From Gluconacetobacter azotocaptans (lineage in GTDB: Bacteria > Pseudomonadota > Alphaproteobacteria > Acetobacterales > Acetobacteraceae), in contig NZ_JABEQF010000011.1 of NCBI RefSeq assembly GCF_014174355.1, positions 1-64,000 of the forward strand: a DNA stretch of 64,000 bases, written 5' to 3'. The notes under the pieces are model-generated. The model was given only the letters and a program-made list of their open reading frames with translations, was not told the DNA's origin and made no database searches. Made by a program: the position numbers and the translations under genes. How positions within the stretch are numbered: position 1 is the first letter of the stretch; each line of letters begins with the position of its first letter. This document shows, one piece after another, positions 34,974 to 43,122 of the stretch.

Positions 34974-35819
34974 ATGGGAAAATCCAGTTCGAAGAAGGAG
35001 TCGGCATCGGAAAACGCAAATGAGCCGATCGCCTCTCCTGGCACCGAGAAGCTGCGGCGGAAGGAATACGAACGGGAGTTGGAGCGGCTCCAAGTCGAAC
35101 TCGTGCAGCTTCAGGATTGGGTCCGTCGTGAAAAGAAAAAGATTTGCATCGTCTTCGAAGGTCGCGACGGAGCTGGCAAAGGTGGCGTAATCAAAGCAAT
35201 CACGGAGCGGGTGAGTCCGCGCACGTTCCGCGTTGTCGCGCTACCCGCGCCAACTGAACGAGAAAAATCCCAGATGTATGTGCAAAGGTATTTGCCACAT
35301 TTTCCCGCTGCGTCGGAGATCGTTATTTTTGACCGCAGCTGGTATAATAGAGCGGGTGTCGAGCGCGTTATGGGTTTTTGCACCGAGAGGGAACTGGAGG
35401 TCTTTTTTTCCGGCGCGCCATGGGTCGAGAAGGCGATGGTCGATTCCGGGATTATTGTTCTGAAATACTGGCTTGAGGTCAGTCCGGAAGAACAAACCAG
35501 GCGTCTCGAGTCCCGAATTACCGATGGTCGCAAGCTCTGGAAGCTATCTGAAATGGACCTCAAATCCTATGCGCGTTGGGATGAGTATTCGCGAGCCCGA
35601 GATGACATGTTTCTAAAGACAGATACGTCCTGGGCACCTTGGTACGTCGCAAGATCCGACGACAAGAAGCGTGCGCGCCTCAATATAATCACCCACATGT
35701 TGGGAAAGATACCCTACGAAAAAATGCCTACCCGGGAGATAGAACTCCCAAAGCGTCGCGAGACGAGCGATTATGTGGCGGCTGATTACACATCCAAGGT
35801 GATTCCTCAACTGTTTTAG
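34974..35819 (+). CDS. ppk2: Polyphosphate kinase 2 (class I)
   Basis: 281 residues. Walker A in CIVFEGRDGAGKGGVIKAI, Walker B and lid in VIFDRSWYNRAGVERVMGF, and the C-terminal KLWKLSEMDLKSYARWDEYSRARDDMF and APWYVARSDDKKRARLN blocks identify PPK2. It uses polyphosphate to phosphorylate nucleoside diphosphates (reverse reaction possible) in the cytoplasm. A strong AGGAGGAGGAG precedes the ATG. It is divergent from the exporter operon; both have lower GC than the core genes and were probably acquired together. Confidence 0.92.
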   Translation: MGKSSSKKESASENANEPIASPGTEKLRRKEYERELERLQVELVQLQDWVRREKKKICIVFEGRDGAGKGGVIKAITERVSPRTFRVVALPAPTEREKSQMYVQRYLPHFPAASEIVIFDRSWYNRAGVERVMGFCTERELEVFFSGAPWVEKAMVDSGIIVLKYWLEVSPEEQTRRLESRITDGRKLWKLSEMDLKSYARWDEYSRARDDMFLKTDTSWAPWYVARSDDKKRARLNIITHMLGKIPYEKMPTREIELPKRRETSDYVAADYTSKVIPQLF

Positions 35820-35852
35820 CCCCCAATATCGTTCACCTGGCCTGCAGTTTAT

Positions 35853-35890
35853 GCCATTCTGGGGCTTCACGGGAGGGGTGCCAGAATGGC
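35853..35890. terminator. Inverted repeat downstream of ppk2
   Basis: Perfect 10-bp arms GCCATTCTGG (35853-35862) and CCAGAATGGC (35881-35890) with an 18-nt loop, 33 bp after the ppk2 stop. Candidate terminator or the mark of an insertion boundary; no T-run. Confidence 0.35.
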
Positions 35891-36089
35891 CCGAACGGTC
35901 ATGGAATTGCCTTCGACCAGCGCAATCCATGTGGCGTAAAACGCAAGATGTCCCGTTTCCCAATTGGGGCTAAAGGACCTCGCGCCGCGTCCGGCGTGTC
36001 ACAGAGCGATTTCAACGACCTCGGGGCCGGACGAAAACGTCCCATGGTCCTATGGTCGCTTTGACGCCAGCGGGATCGGGACGGATGAC

Positions 36090-36575
36090 ATGCCGAGCGT
36101 AAACCGGAGCCTTGCCGTGCTGCTCGGCGGATTGACGATCGGCCTGTGCGGCTGCGCCGGCCCCGGCGGTCCGGTGTTCGGCGACTGGTACGGCTACCTG
36201 CCCCTGCCCGCGCCACAGGCCCGGGTGGCCGTCGAACTGGTGCTGGACGGGCCGCCCACCGCCCGTCAGGGCGGGTTCCGCCTGCACATGCAGACGATGT
36301 GGATGGTCGGCGCAGCGGACAATGTGTCGGATTATCTGACCGGCACCTGGTCGGCGCACCCCGTGACGATCGACGGCGTGGCCTGCCGGCGCATCGACCT
36401 GTCGGGTCTGGACAGCAGTCGGCATCATGCGATGCTGGTCTCCCACTACATCGAACTTCCCAACGGCGTGCTTGTCCCCGCCACGGCCGACGGCCGGCCG
36501 GACCTTACCCCCGGCGGCCTCGATTATCGCCTGGCGCCGCGCCCGCGCGGCAGCTTCGGCTACGGCCGTGCCTGA
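36090..36575 (+). CDS. Lipoprotein of an unrecognised family (paralogue A)
   Basis: 161 residues. A lipoprotein signal ends at LCGC (Cys about residue 22). Mature motifs PVFGDWYGY, VELVLDGPPTARQGGFRL, YIELPNGVLVPATADGRPDLTP and YRLAPRPRGSFGYGR recur in the protein at 39429-39899, so the two are paralogues. The spacing suggests a small beta-rich fold. GGGACGG before the ATG supports the start. No known family. It is 12 bp from a convergent lipoprotein gene and near a GMC oxidoreductase. Confidence 0.65.
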   Translation: MPSVNRSLAVLLGGLTIGLCGCAGPGGPVFGDWYGYLPLPAPQARVAVELVLDGPPTARQGGFRLHMQTMWMVGAADNVSDYLTGTWSAHPVTIDGVACRRIDLSGLDSSRHHAMLVSHYIELPNGVLVPATADGRPDLTPGGLDYRLAPRPRGSFGYGRA

Positions 36576-36587
36576 TCCGGCCCGGGG

Positions 36588-36863
36588 TCAATGCCGGTGG
36601 TCGTGCCGGTGCCGATCATGCCAGCCGCGCCCACCCTCGTCATGCCAGCCGCCGCGACTATGCCACCCCCGCCACATCCCGCGATCATCATACCAGCCGC
36701 GATGACCGCCGTAGCTGCCGGAGTACCAGCCCGGGTTCCAGCCGACGGGCCGGTAGTCGTAGTCGCCGTCGTATTCCTCGGCGCATCCGCTCGCCGCCAG
36801 CAGGGCCGTGACGACCACTGCATGCCGTAGAAACTGTCTGAAACGGTTTCCCGGACGCAGCAT
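36588..36863 (-). CDS. Small Trp/Gly/His-rich lipoprotein
   Basis: 91 residues. Signal peptide RQFLRHAVVVTALLAASGC gives a lipobox Cys at about residue 27. The mature chain is low-complexity: repeated W-G/R-D units (GWNPGWYSGSYGGHRGWYDDRGMWRGWH) and a His/Arg tail (WHDRHRHDHRH) that may bind metal or polyanions. The ATG at 36863 is chosen because GGGGGAGAG lies 5 nt upstream. Function unknown. Confidence 0.65.
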   Translation of the reverse strand: MLRPGNRFRQFLRHAVVVTALLAASGCAEEYDGDYDYRPVGWNPGWYSGSYGGHRGWYDDRGMWRGWHSRGGWHDEGGRGWHDRHRHDHRH

Positions 36864-37267
36864 AGCACTCTCCCCCAGCATGGTGAACGCCGGCCGGTGC
36901 ATCGGGTTCGCCTCCCGGCGGCGCGCACGCATGGCACATGCATTGACAGGCCGTTTGGCGCCATTCCATGATTTTAAAAATCATTCTCAACAAAAGAACC
37001 TGTACAGATGGTTCATTATAGTCAGGAACCATGACCACGATCGTTCGTTAGGGCAACGTCCATCTGTTATGACATCATAATCATAATCATTCATCTCATA
37101 ACGCCGATGCCAGACCCGCTCGTTTCGTCCCCGTGACCTGATGGTGTGCCCATATGGAGGATACGGTCCAGATGCGTTGGGCCGTCGACGATTATATACT
37201 GATTGTCATTTTCCTTTTTATACGCGGCTGTCTGTGCGGCCCTAAAAATACGGAGCGCGGAAGTCAG
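36864..37267. promoter_or_regulatory. Divergent promoter region with two operator-like motifs
   Basis: About 400 bp between the Trp/His-rich lipoprotein and the GMC oxidoreductase. It is AT-rich. A 17-nt dyad ATGATTTT-A-AAAATCAT lies at 36968-36984. A run CATAATCATAATCATTCATC (37076-37095) resembles the repeated NATAAT/ATTATN units of Fur-type sites. A short open frame from 37154 joins the GMC frame but looks like leader sequence. Confidence 0.4.
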
Positions 37268-38914
37268 ATGCCAGTTATCGAATTGAAAAACAGCAGCAAT
37301 GATGAGTCCGTTTCCCTTATGGAGTGCGACCTGTGTATCATTGGTTCGGGGCCCGCGGGAAGCACGATTGCCCGCGAACTGTCCAATACCGGTCTGAGCA
37401 TTACTTTACTTGAGAGCGGCAATTTTGTGCGGAGCCCCGAGGCTGACATCCTGAACGAGGTCGAGAATGTCGGGCGTGCGCGTATCGTGGACCAGTGGGG
37501 CGTGCGTAACCGGATCGTGGGCGGGACCTCGCACACATGGACGGGCCGCTGCGGCCCCTTCGATGCCATAGATTTTGAAAAGCGTTCCTGGGTGCCGGCC
37601 TCCGGCTGGCCGCTCGACATCGGGCAACTCTCGCCCTATTTCGATCGAAGCGCGCCCTATCTCGGCCTCGCGACCGGTAGTGGATTCAGCGATGATCGGT
37701 TCTGGCATCTTGCGGGGCGCAAACAGCCCAGGTCGCGGCCCGACCCCACGATGCTGCTGCCGTTCTTCTGGCAATATAGCCGTGATGATACGAATCCTTT
37801 TGAATATATGCGGGTCGGCCGCCGCCTTGCCAGCCGGATTGGGCCGAACGTCACCCTTGTCACCGGCGCGACCGTGCTGCGTATCGACCCGGTCGAATCC
37901 GGTCGGGCGGTGCGGTCTGTCGCGTTCGCGTCGCCGGACGGGCGTGAGCGAACGCTGTTCACCCGGAACGTGGTCCTGTGCTGCGGCGGGATCGAGAGCG
38001 CCCGCCTGCTGCTGTTGTCCAATACGGTGACGCCCAACGGCCTTGGCAACGATCACGACCTCGTTGGTCGCTACCTCATGGACCACCCGCGTGGGTCCGT
38101 AGGCACGTTCGATGTGTCGGATTCGGAAACGCTTCGGAAGTGGATTGGGATTTACAAATTTCGTGGCAACCTGTTCCGCTCGGGCCTGCGACTGAGCCCG
38201 GAGGTCCAGAAAGCCGAAGGCCTGCTCAACTGTTCAGCGTGGCTTGGCGAGTCCGTCACGCCGGATGATCCGTGGAATGCCCTCAAGCGCATTCTCCGTG
38301 GCAAGCCGCAGTTTCCGGGGGATGCGTTGGCCATTGCCGCGAACGCGGGGCTGTTTGTCCGTGGCCTCAAGGATTATTTCATCGACCGCAATGGTCTGCC
38401 GCGCAAGCTGAACAGCCTGAACCTCGACTGCATGTGCGAGCAGCGGCCGGATCCCGACAGTCGCGTGACGCTGTCCGAGCGGCTGGACCGCTTTGGCCGC
38501 CGGCTGCCGCGCATCAACTGGCGGATTCATGAGGACGAACCGCGCACCATGCGGACGATGGCGGAAATCGTGGCGCGGCAGTTCGTCCAGATGGGGCTGC
38601 CCGCGTTGAAACTCGCCCCCTGGGTTCGCGATGGGGCAGGCTTTCCACCGGCCTTTGTGGATGTCGCGCACCCCACGGGCACAACCCGGATGTCGGATGA
38701 CCGGACGAAAGGCGTCGTCGATGCACAGTGCCGTGTCCATGGCGTCGAGGGGCTGTACGTCGCCGGCAGTTCGGTCTTCCCGACAGTCGGTCATTGCAAC
38801 CCGACGCAGATGATCGTGGCGCTGGCGCTTCGTCTTGCGGATCACCTGAAGGCCGGGGCGGAGAAAACCCTGACGCCAAGCGTGCTGGCGGGTTCCACAA
38901 CAGAGGCGGCGTGA
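37268..38914 (+). CDS. GMC-family FAD oxidoreductase
   Basis: 548 residues. The FAD-binding N-terminus is LCIIGSGPAGSTIARELSNTGLSITLLESG (about 22-50). GGTSHTWTGRCGPFD and VLCCGGIESARLLLLS follow, and the C-terminal GMC signature carries HPTGTTRMSDD and GSSVFPTVGHCNPTQMIVALALRLADHL, with the catalytic His region. It oxidises an alcohol or sugar; the substrate is unknown. There is no signal peptide at the ATG at 37268, but an upstream frame from 37154 would add a hydrophobic stretch (YILIVIFLFIRGCLCG). A small exported protein follows 54 bp downstream. Confidence 0.85.
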   Translation: MPVIELKNSSNDESVSLMECDLCIIGSGPAGSTIARELSNTGLSITLLESGNFVRSPEADILNEVENVGRARIVDQWGVRNRIVGGTSHTWTGRCGPFDAIDFEKRSWVPASGWPLDIGQLSPYFDRSAPYLGLATGSGFSDDRFWHLAGRKQPRSRPDPTMLLPFFWQYSRDDTNPFEYMRVGRRLASRIGPNVTLVTGATVLRIDPVESGRAVRSVAFASPDGRERTLFTRNVVLCCGGIESARLLLLSNTVTPNGLGNDHDLVGRYLMDHPRGSVGTFDVSDSETLRKWIGIYKFRGNLFRSGLRLSPEVQKAEGLLNCSAWLGESVTPDDPWNALKRILRGKPQFPGDALAIAANAGLFVRGLKDYFIDRNGLPRKLNSLNLDCMCEQRPDPDSRVTLSERLDRFGRRLPRINWRIHEDEPRTMRTMAEIVARQFVQMGLPALKLAPWVRDGAGFPPAFVDVAHPTGTTRMSDDRTKGVVDAQCRVHGVEGLYVAGSSVFPTVGHCNPTQMIVALALRLADHLKAGAEKTLTPSVLAGSTTEAA

Positions 38915-38968
38915 CGACAGTCCCGGTGACGGATGCGACGGGCGACATGGGCCGCAGGATGAAAAACG

Positions 38969-39370
38969 ATGCGCTATCTTTTATTGGCAATATTTCCCGC
39001 AACGGCCCTGGCAATGGCCCTCATGGCGGGCACGGCTTCGGTCATGGCACGGGACAGGGCCTCGCCGGTCCTGCTTTCGGCGCAGGCCGCGATCGACGGC
39101 GCCCCCGGCGCGCGGCTGGCCGGCTATCTTAATTTCTGCATTACCAACGCGCTTGCCGCACATGAGACCACGACGCCGTTGCTGGACAGCCTGATCCGGA
39201 AGACGGGCGCGGTGCCCAGGAACCATTCGGGGAATGTGGACTATGCTTACGGGACGGCGGGGGTGCTCCGTTCCGAAACCGCGAACGTCATGAGGTTCAC
39301 GGATTTCGACATCCCGGAGCGGCGCGGCCTCTGTGACCGGGCCACGAGGAAAGCCGGCGCGACCTCCTGA
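38969..39370 (+). CDS. Small exported protein downstream of the GMC oxidoreductase
   Basis: 133 residues. Signal peptide RYLLLAIFPATALAMALMAGTASVMA with cleavage after VMA. The mature part has a conserved-looking block AGYLNFCITNALAAHETTTPLLDSLIRKTG and two cysteines (NFC, GLC) that could form a disulfide. AGGATG lies upstream of the ATG at 38969. The close spacing suggests co-transcription with the GMC gene. Family not recognised; a partner subunit of the oxidoreductase is only a guess. Confidence 0.6.
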   Translation: MRYLLLAIFPATALAMALMAGTASVMARDRASPVLLSAQAAIDGAPGARLAGYLNFCITNALAAHETTTPLLDSLIRKTGAVPRNHSGNVDYAYGTAGVLRSETANVMRFTDFDIPERRGLCDRATRKAGATS

Positions 39371-39428
39371 CGCAACGTCGCCCGGCGCGGTGCGTTTGGC
39401 CGCCAGCAACCTGTTCGGTGTAACGTAG

Positions 39429-39899
39429 ATGCGTGGCAAATTGTGGCTGCTGGCGGCGGCGCTGTCCCTTGTGGGATGCATGGACCACACACGGCCGATT
39501 TTCGGGGATTGGCATGGCTATCAGAACGGAAACCCCGATGGTTGGGACAGATCCGTGGCGCTGGTCCTGGAGGGACCGCCCGATGCCCGCCATGGCATCT
39601 ACCATCTTCGCGTCCTGCGGCGCCCGTCCGCCCTGTCCTCGCCGAGTGTGGGCATGTCCCATGATGTCCGCTGGCAGGACATCTGGGTGGAACACACGGT
39701 CGCGGCCGGCGGCAATCACTGGACGGTCATCGAACTGCAGTCCGCGCCCAGTTCGGAATATTCCAGCTATATCCTGATGCCGGAGCGCACGCTTGTGCCG
39801 GTGGCCCCTGACGGCGGGACGCCGGATCTGTCGGACGCAGGGCAGAAAGCGCGCCTGACGCCGCGCCCCGTCACCGCCCACGGCTATGGCCGGATTTGA
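39429..39899 (+). CDS. Lipoprotein of an unrecognised family (paralogue B)
   Basis: 156 residues. A lipoprotein signal ends at SLVGC (Cys about residue 17). Motifs PIFGDWHGY, VALVLEGPPDARHGIYHL, SSYILMPERTLVPVAPDGGTPDLSD and RLTPRPVTAHGYGR match the protein at 36090-36575 in order and spacing. It ends 32 bp from the convergent gspK gene. The two paralogues frame the GMC oxidoreductase. Unknown function. Confidence 0.65.
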   Translation: MRGKLWLLAAALSLVGCMDHTRPIFGDWHGYQNGNPDGWDRSVALVLEGPPDARHGIYHLRVLRRPSALSSPSVGMSHDVRWQDIWVEHTVAAGGNHWTVIELQSAPSSEYSSYILMPERTLVPVAPDGGTPDLSDAGQKARLTPRPVTAHGYGRI

Positions 39900-39931
39900 C
39901 GCGAGGCTGGGGTTTCCCCCGCCGTGCGGGC

Positions 39932-40768
39932 TCAGGACCCCAGGGCCACGATATGGACCCTGCCGGCCAGGTCCTGGCCCGCCCGCGCGCCTGGCGACAC
40001 CAGAACCGTGGCCCGGCGTGACGCATGCCCGCCCTGGCCGTCATCCATCGCGACGGTGACAAGAAGGGTCACGGGTTTTCCGCCCTCGGGCGATGGGCGC
40101 ACATGGGGCGCCCCGGCCATGTCCAGCGCCCGGCGGACGGCCGGGTCGGCCACCGCGAGGTCGGGATCGTTCTGCTGCGTCACCGACAGGTACGGCCGCA
40201 CCGCGCGCAAAAGCCCCGGCGTCATGCCCAGCACGAGGCCGATTTCATCCATGCTGCGGAATATGTCGCCCGGGGGTGTATAGGGCCGTCCGGCGGCGAG
40301 ATAGAGCGCCTTGGTCCTGGCGGCGTTCCCCTGCCCGGCGGTGCTTCGCCATTGCACCATGTTGGCGGCGATGTCGTCCGCCTGCTTTTTCTGTGCCCCG
40401 CACACCTGCAGCAGCGCGGCCAGAAGCGCCCGCGAGGCGATGTTGGGATTGACCAGCCCGGCCTCGCTGGCCAGTCGTATGCGCGAGGTCAGGCCCCCCG
40501 CCGTCCGCACGTGCTCGCGCCCGTCGGCGTTCCAGTGCCCGGGCGAGCGGTCGAGGGCGTGAAAGATCCCGACCCAGATTTCGCCATCCGCCGCCGCGCG
40601 CATCTGCGCCGCGCGGCGCATGGCGTAGACGGTGCGCAGCTGCCGGTCGACCGACGTCACGACGACGGACACCAGGAACGACAGCAGCACCAGCGTCCAG
40701 AGCACGATCAGCAGGGCGAAGCCCCCGTCCTGCTCCCCGTCACGCCCCCTGCCGCGCCGGCCCGTCAC
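39932..40768 (-). CDS. gspK: Type II secretion minor pseudopilin GspK
   Basis: 278 residues from a GTG at 40768 that overlaps the lsdD stop (GTGA). The prepilin-type N-terminus GGFALLIVLWTLVLLSFLVSVVVTSV is followed by the GspK body with LASEAGLVNPN, GDIFRSMDEIGLVLGMTPGLLRAVRPYLSV and a C-terminal strand region. GspK caps the pseudopilus with GspI and GspJ in the periplasm. It is the last gene of the lsd secretion operon. In the published operon listing I recall, the genes end at lsdD; this gene continues the unit. Confidence 0.85.
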   Translation of the reverse strand: MTGRRGRGRDGEQDGGFALLIVLWTLVLLSFLVSVVVTSVDRQLRTVYAMRRAAQMRAAADGEIWVGIFHALDRSPGHWNADGREHVRTAGGLTSRIRLASEAGLVNPNIASRALLAALLQVCGAQKKQADDIAANMVQWRSTAGQGNAARTKALYLAAGRPYTPPGDIFRSMDEIGLVLGMTPGLLRAVRPYLSVTQQNDPDLAVADPAVRRALDMAGAPHVRPSPEGGKPVTLLVTVAMDDGQGGHASRRATVLVSPGARAGQDLAGRVHIVALGS

Positions 40769-43122
40769 GGCGACAGGCCGACCCTGTGCCGCAGATGCTG
40801 CTGCGGATCGGCGTTGCCGGTCGCGCCCATCATCTCCAGTTCGTCCGGGACGACCGCGGCGTTGGGGTGGCTGTCGCGCAGGTCTTCCATCAGCGCCACT
40901 GCGTCGCGCTGGTCGTGCATGACATGGGGGGTGATGAGAATCAGCAGTTCCGTCCGCTGGCGATTGTTGTTCTGGTTTCCCGCGAGTACGCCCAGCACCG
41001 GAATGTTCTTGAGCCATGGGATGCCGCTGTTGGTGCGGGTGGAGGTGTCGGTGATCAGCCCCGCCAGCCCCACCGTCTGCCCGTCCTGCACCACCACGCG
41101 CGAGGACACCGTGCGGTCGTTGAAGGTGGGGTTGGTGGTTGCGCTGCTGGTGCTGGAATTGGCCGAGGTCACGGAACTGACTTCCTGCACGACGTCCAGC
41201 GTGACCAGCCCGGCGTCGGTGACATGCGGCGTCACCTGCATGATGACGCCCGTCGGCTGGTAGGTGAACTGGTTGTAGATCGACGTGCCGATGGTGCTGG
41301 ATTGCGATCCGATCTGGATGGGCACCAGTTGCCCGACCTGCAGGCGGGCGGCCTTGTTGTCCTGGACCATGAGCTGCGGCGACGACAGGACGTGCACCGT
41401 GGTCACGTTCTGCAGGGCGTCGATGGCGAACGGCGCGCCGCCGCCGCTGGCGCCCCCGATGATGAAGCCGGGCAGCGTGTGGCTGAAGGCGGCGGTCGCC
41501 AGGGTGCCGGTGGTGATGGTCTGGCTGTTGCCGCTGAGCACCCCGTTGATGCCGCCCGATTTGAAGAAGAACTGCGTGCCGTACTGCAAGGCGTCGTTGA
41601 GCTGGACCTCGGCAATGACGGCGTCGATGCGAACCTGCAAGGGCATGACGTCGATTTTTCGCATCATCTGCTCGACCGCGTCGCTTTCCTGCTCGGTCGC
41701 GTAGATCAGGATGGCGTTGTGCTGTGCGTTGGAGATGATGCGCATCCCCTGGCTGCGGCCTTCGTTGCCGGCGGTGCTGTCCAGCCCGCCCAGCAGGGGA
41801 TTGCTGGATGCCGCCTGCTGGCCCCCGCCCGGCTGCTGGCCGGCGGCCGGGGTCGTACCGCCCTGCTGCCCCCCGCCGAACAGGGAATTCGCGTTTCCCA
41901 GCCCGCCCGTCATGGAATTGTTGCCGCCCAACCCGCCACTGTTCAGGCCGCCGCCGGCCAGCCCCCCGCCGGCCAGGCCGCCGCCCATGGCGTTGGCGCC
42001 GATGCCCCCCTGCTGGCCGGTCTGGGTGGAGGCTTCGGGGGGCATTGCCGTTACGTCGCCCGGCGTGAACGCCTGCTGCAATGTGTAGGCCACGTCGTTG
42101 ACGTTGGAATTCTGCACGTAGAACACATGCCACGACCGCAGGGTGGCGCGCCGGTTGCGTTCGATCAGCGCGAACAGGCGTCGCGCGTCGTCGACATAGC
42201 GCGCGGTGCGGGAGACGACCAGCACGGCATTGACCCGCGCCAGCGGCAGGACCTGGACGATCTGCGCCAGCGCGCCGCCGCTGCCGTGCAGGGCGGTCTG
42301 CAAGGCCGTCGCCATGTCGCGGGCGCTGCCCGATTCCACAGGCAGCAGGGCGTAGGACTGGCTGGCCAGCCAGTCCACGTCGAAGGCGCGGATGACCTCG
42401 ACCAGCGTATTGCGCGCCGAGGGCTCGCCGCTGACCATCACGGCATTCGCGCTTTCGACCGGCGTGACGCGCGCCCCGGCCTGCACGAACGGCTGAAGCG
42501 CCCGGGCCAGGTTTCCGGCGGCGGCATAGCGCAGCGGCACCATGACGCTGCCGCCCAGGGCGTCGCCTTCGGCCAGGCCGGGCGTGCCCGCCCCCTGCGC
42601 GGTGCCCCCTTCGGCCTGCGCCGGCACGATGCGGTACAGGCCGTTGCTGCGGATGAGGGTGGCGTGGACCTGCGACAGGATGAGTTGCAGGGCCGGCATG
42701 ACCTGCCCCGCTGTCAGCGGCGACGCCGTATGCAGCGTCACCTGGCCCCTGACCGCCGGGTCGATCGCGTAATTCACGTGCAGGATGTCCGTCAGGATCT
42801 GCGACACCGCGTCGCGGATGTCGGTATCGGCGAAATTCAGCACGATGGTGCCGACGCCGCCCGCCTGCCCCGACGCCGGAACGCGCGGCACCGCATCGCG
42901 CCCGTAGCTGTACTGGACCGGACCGAGCGCATTCACCGCCCCGATCCGGCCGTTCGTCATGTCGGGTTCGGCGCGGCCCAGCGGCATCGGGCCGGGCAGC
43001 GGCCGCACCTGCGGCGCATGTGCGGGGGCGCACCCCGTGACGGCCAGGCACAGCGCCACCCCCCCCCAGCGCGCATGTCGGCGGCAGGTCGTGCGGGAAG
43101 AGGAATCATCGCGAAAAATCAT
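40765..43122 (-). CDS. lsdD: Type II secretion secretin (GspD)
   Basis: 785 residues. Lipoprotein-like signal (LAVTGCAP), N0-N3 domains (IVLNFADTDIRDAVSQILTDILHVNYAIDPAVRGQVTL), then the secretin core with VHVLSSPQLMVQDNKAARLQVGQLVPI and VSSRVVVQDGQTVGLAGLI and GIPWLKNIPVLGVL. It forms the outer-membrane gate for LsdA export. Between N3 and the core (about 375-445) is a Gly/Gln-rich low-complexity insert with GGGLAGGGLAGGGL repeats. The start overlaps lsdN by 4 bp (ATGA). Confidence 0.93.
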   Translation of the reverse strand: MIFRDDSSSRTTCRRHARWGGVALCLAVTGCAPAHAPQVRPLPGPMPLGRAEPDMTNGRIGAVNALGPVQYSYGRDAVPRVPASGQAGGVGTIVLNFADTDIRDAVSQILTDILHVNYAIDPAVRGQVTLHTASPLTAGQVMPALQLILSQVHATLIRSNGLYRIVPAQAEGGTAQGAGTPGLAEGDALGGSVMVPLRYAAAGNLARALQPFVQAGARVTPVESANAVMVSGEPSARNTLVEVIRAFDVDWLASQSYALLPVESGSARDMATALQTALHGSGGALAQIVQVLPLARVNAVLVVSRTARYVDDARRLFALIERNRRATLRSWHVFYVQNSNVNDVAYTLQQAFTPGDVTAMPPEASTQTGQQGGIGANAMGGGLAGGGLAGGGLNSGGLGGNNSMTGGLGNANSLFGGGQQGGTTPAAGQQPGGGQQAASSNPLLGGLDSTAGNEGRSQGMRIISNAQHNAILIYATEQESDAVEQMMRKIDVMPLQVRIDAVIAEVQLNDALQYGTQFFFKSGGINGVLSGNSQTITTGTLATAAFSHTLPGFIIGGASGGGAPFAIDALQNVTTVHVLSSPQLMVQDNKAARLQVGQLVPIQIGSQSSTIGTSIYNQFTYQPTGVIMQVTPHVTDAGLVTLDVVQEVSSVTSANSSTSSATTNPTFNDRTVSSRVVVQDGQTVGLAGLITDTSTRTNSGIPWLKNIPVLGVLAGNQNNNRQRTELLILITPHVMHDQRDAVALMEDLRDSHPNAAVVPDELEMMGATGNADPQQHLRHRVGLSP

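Noticed and set aside
37154-37267. Upstream extension of the GMC gene with a hydrophobic stretch
   Set aside because: The GMC family start is at 37268; the extension has mixed composition and no good ribosome site. Kept only as an alternative.
39932-43051. A 1039-codon open frame on the minus strand
   Set aside because: Only the part from 40768 downward is a gene (gspK). The upstream part is a shadow of lsdD.
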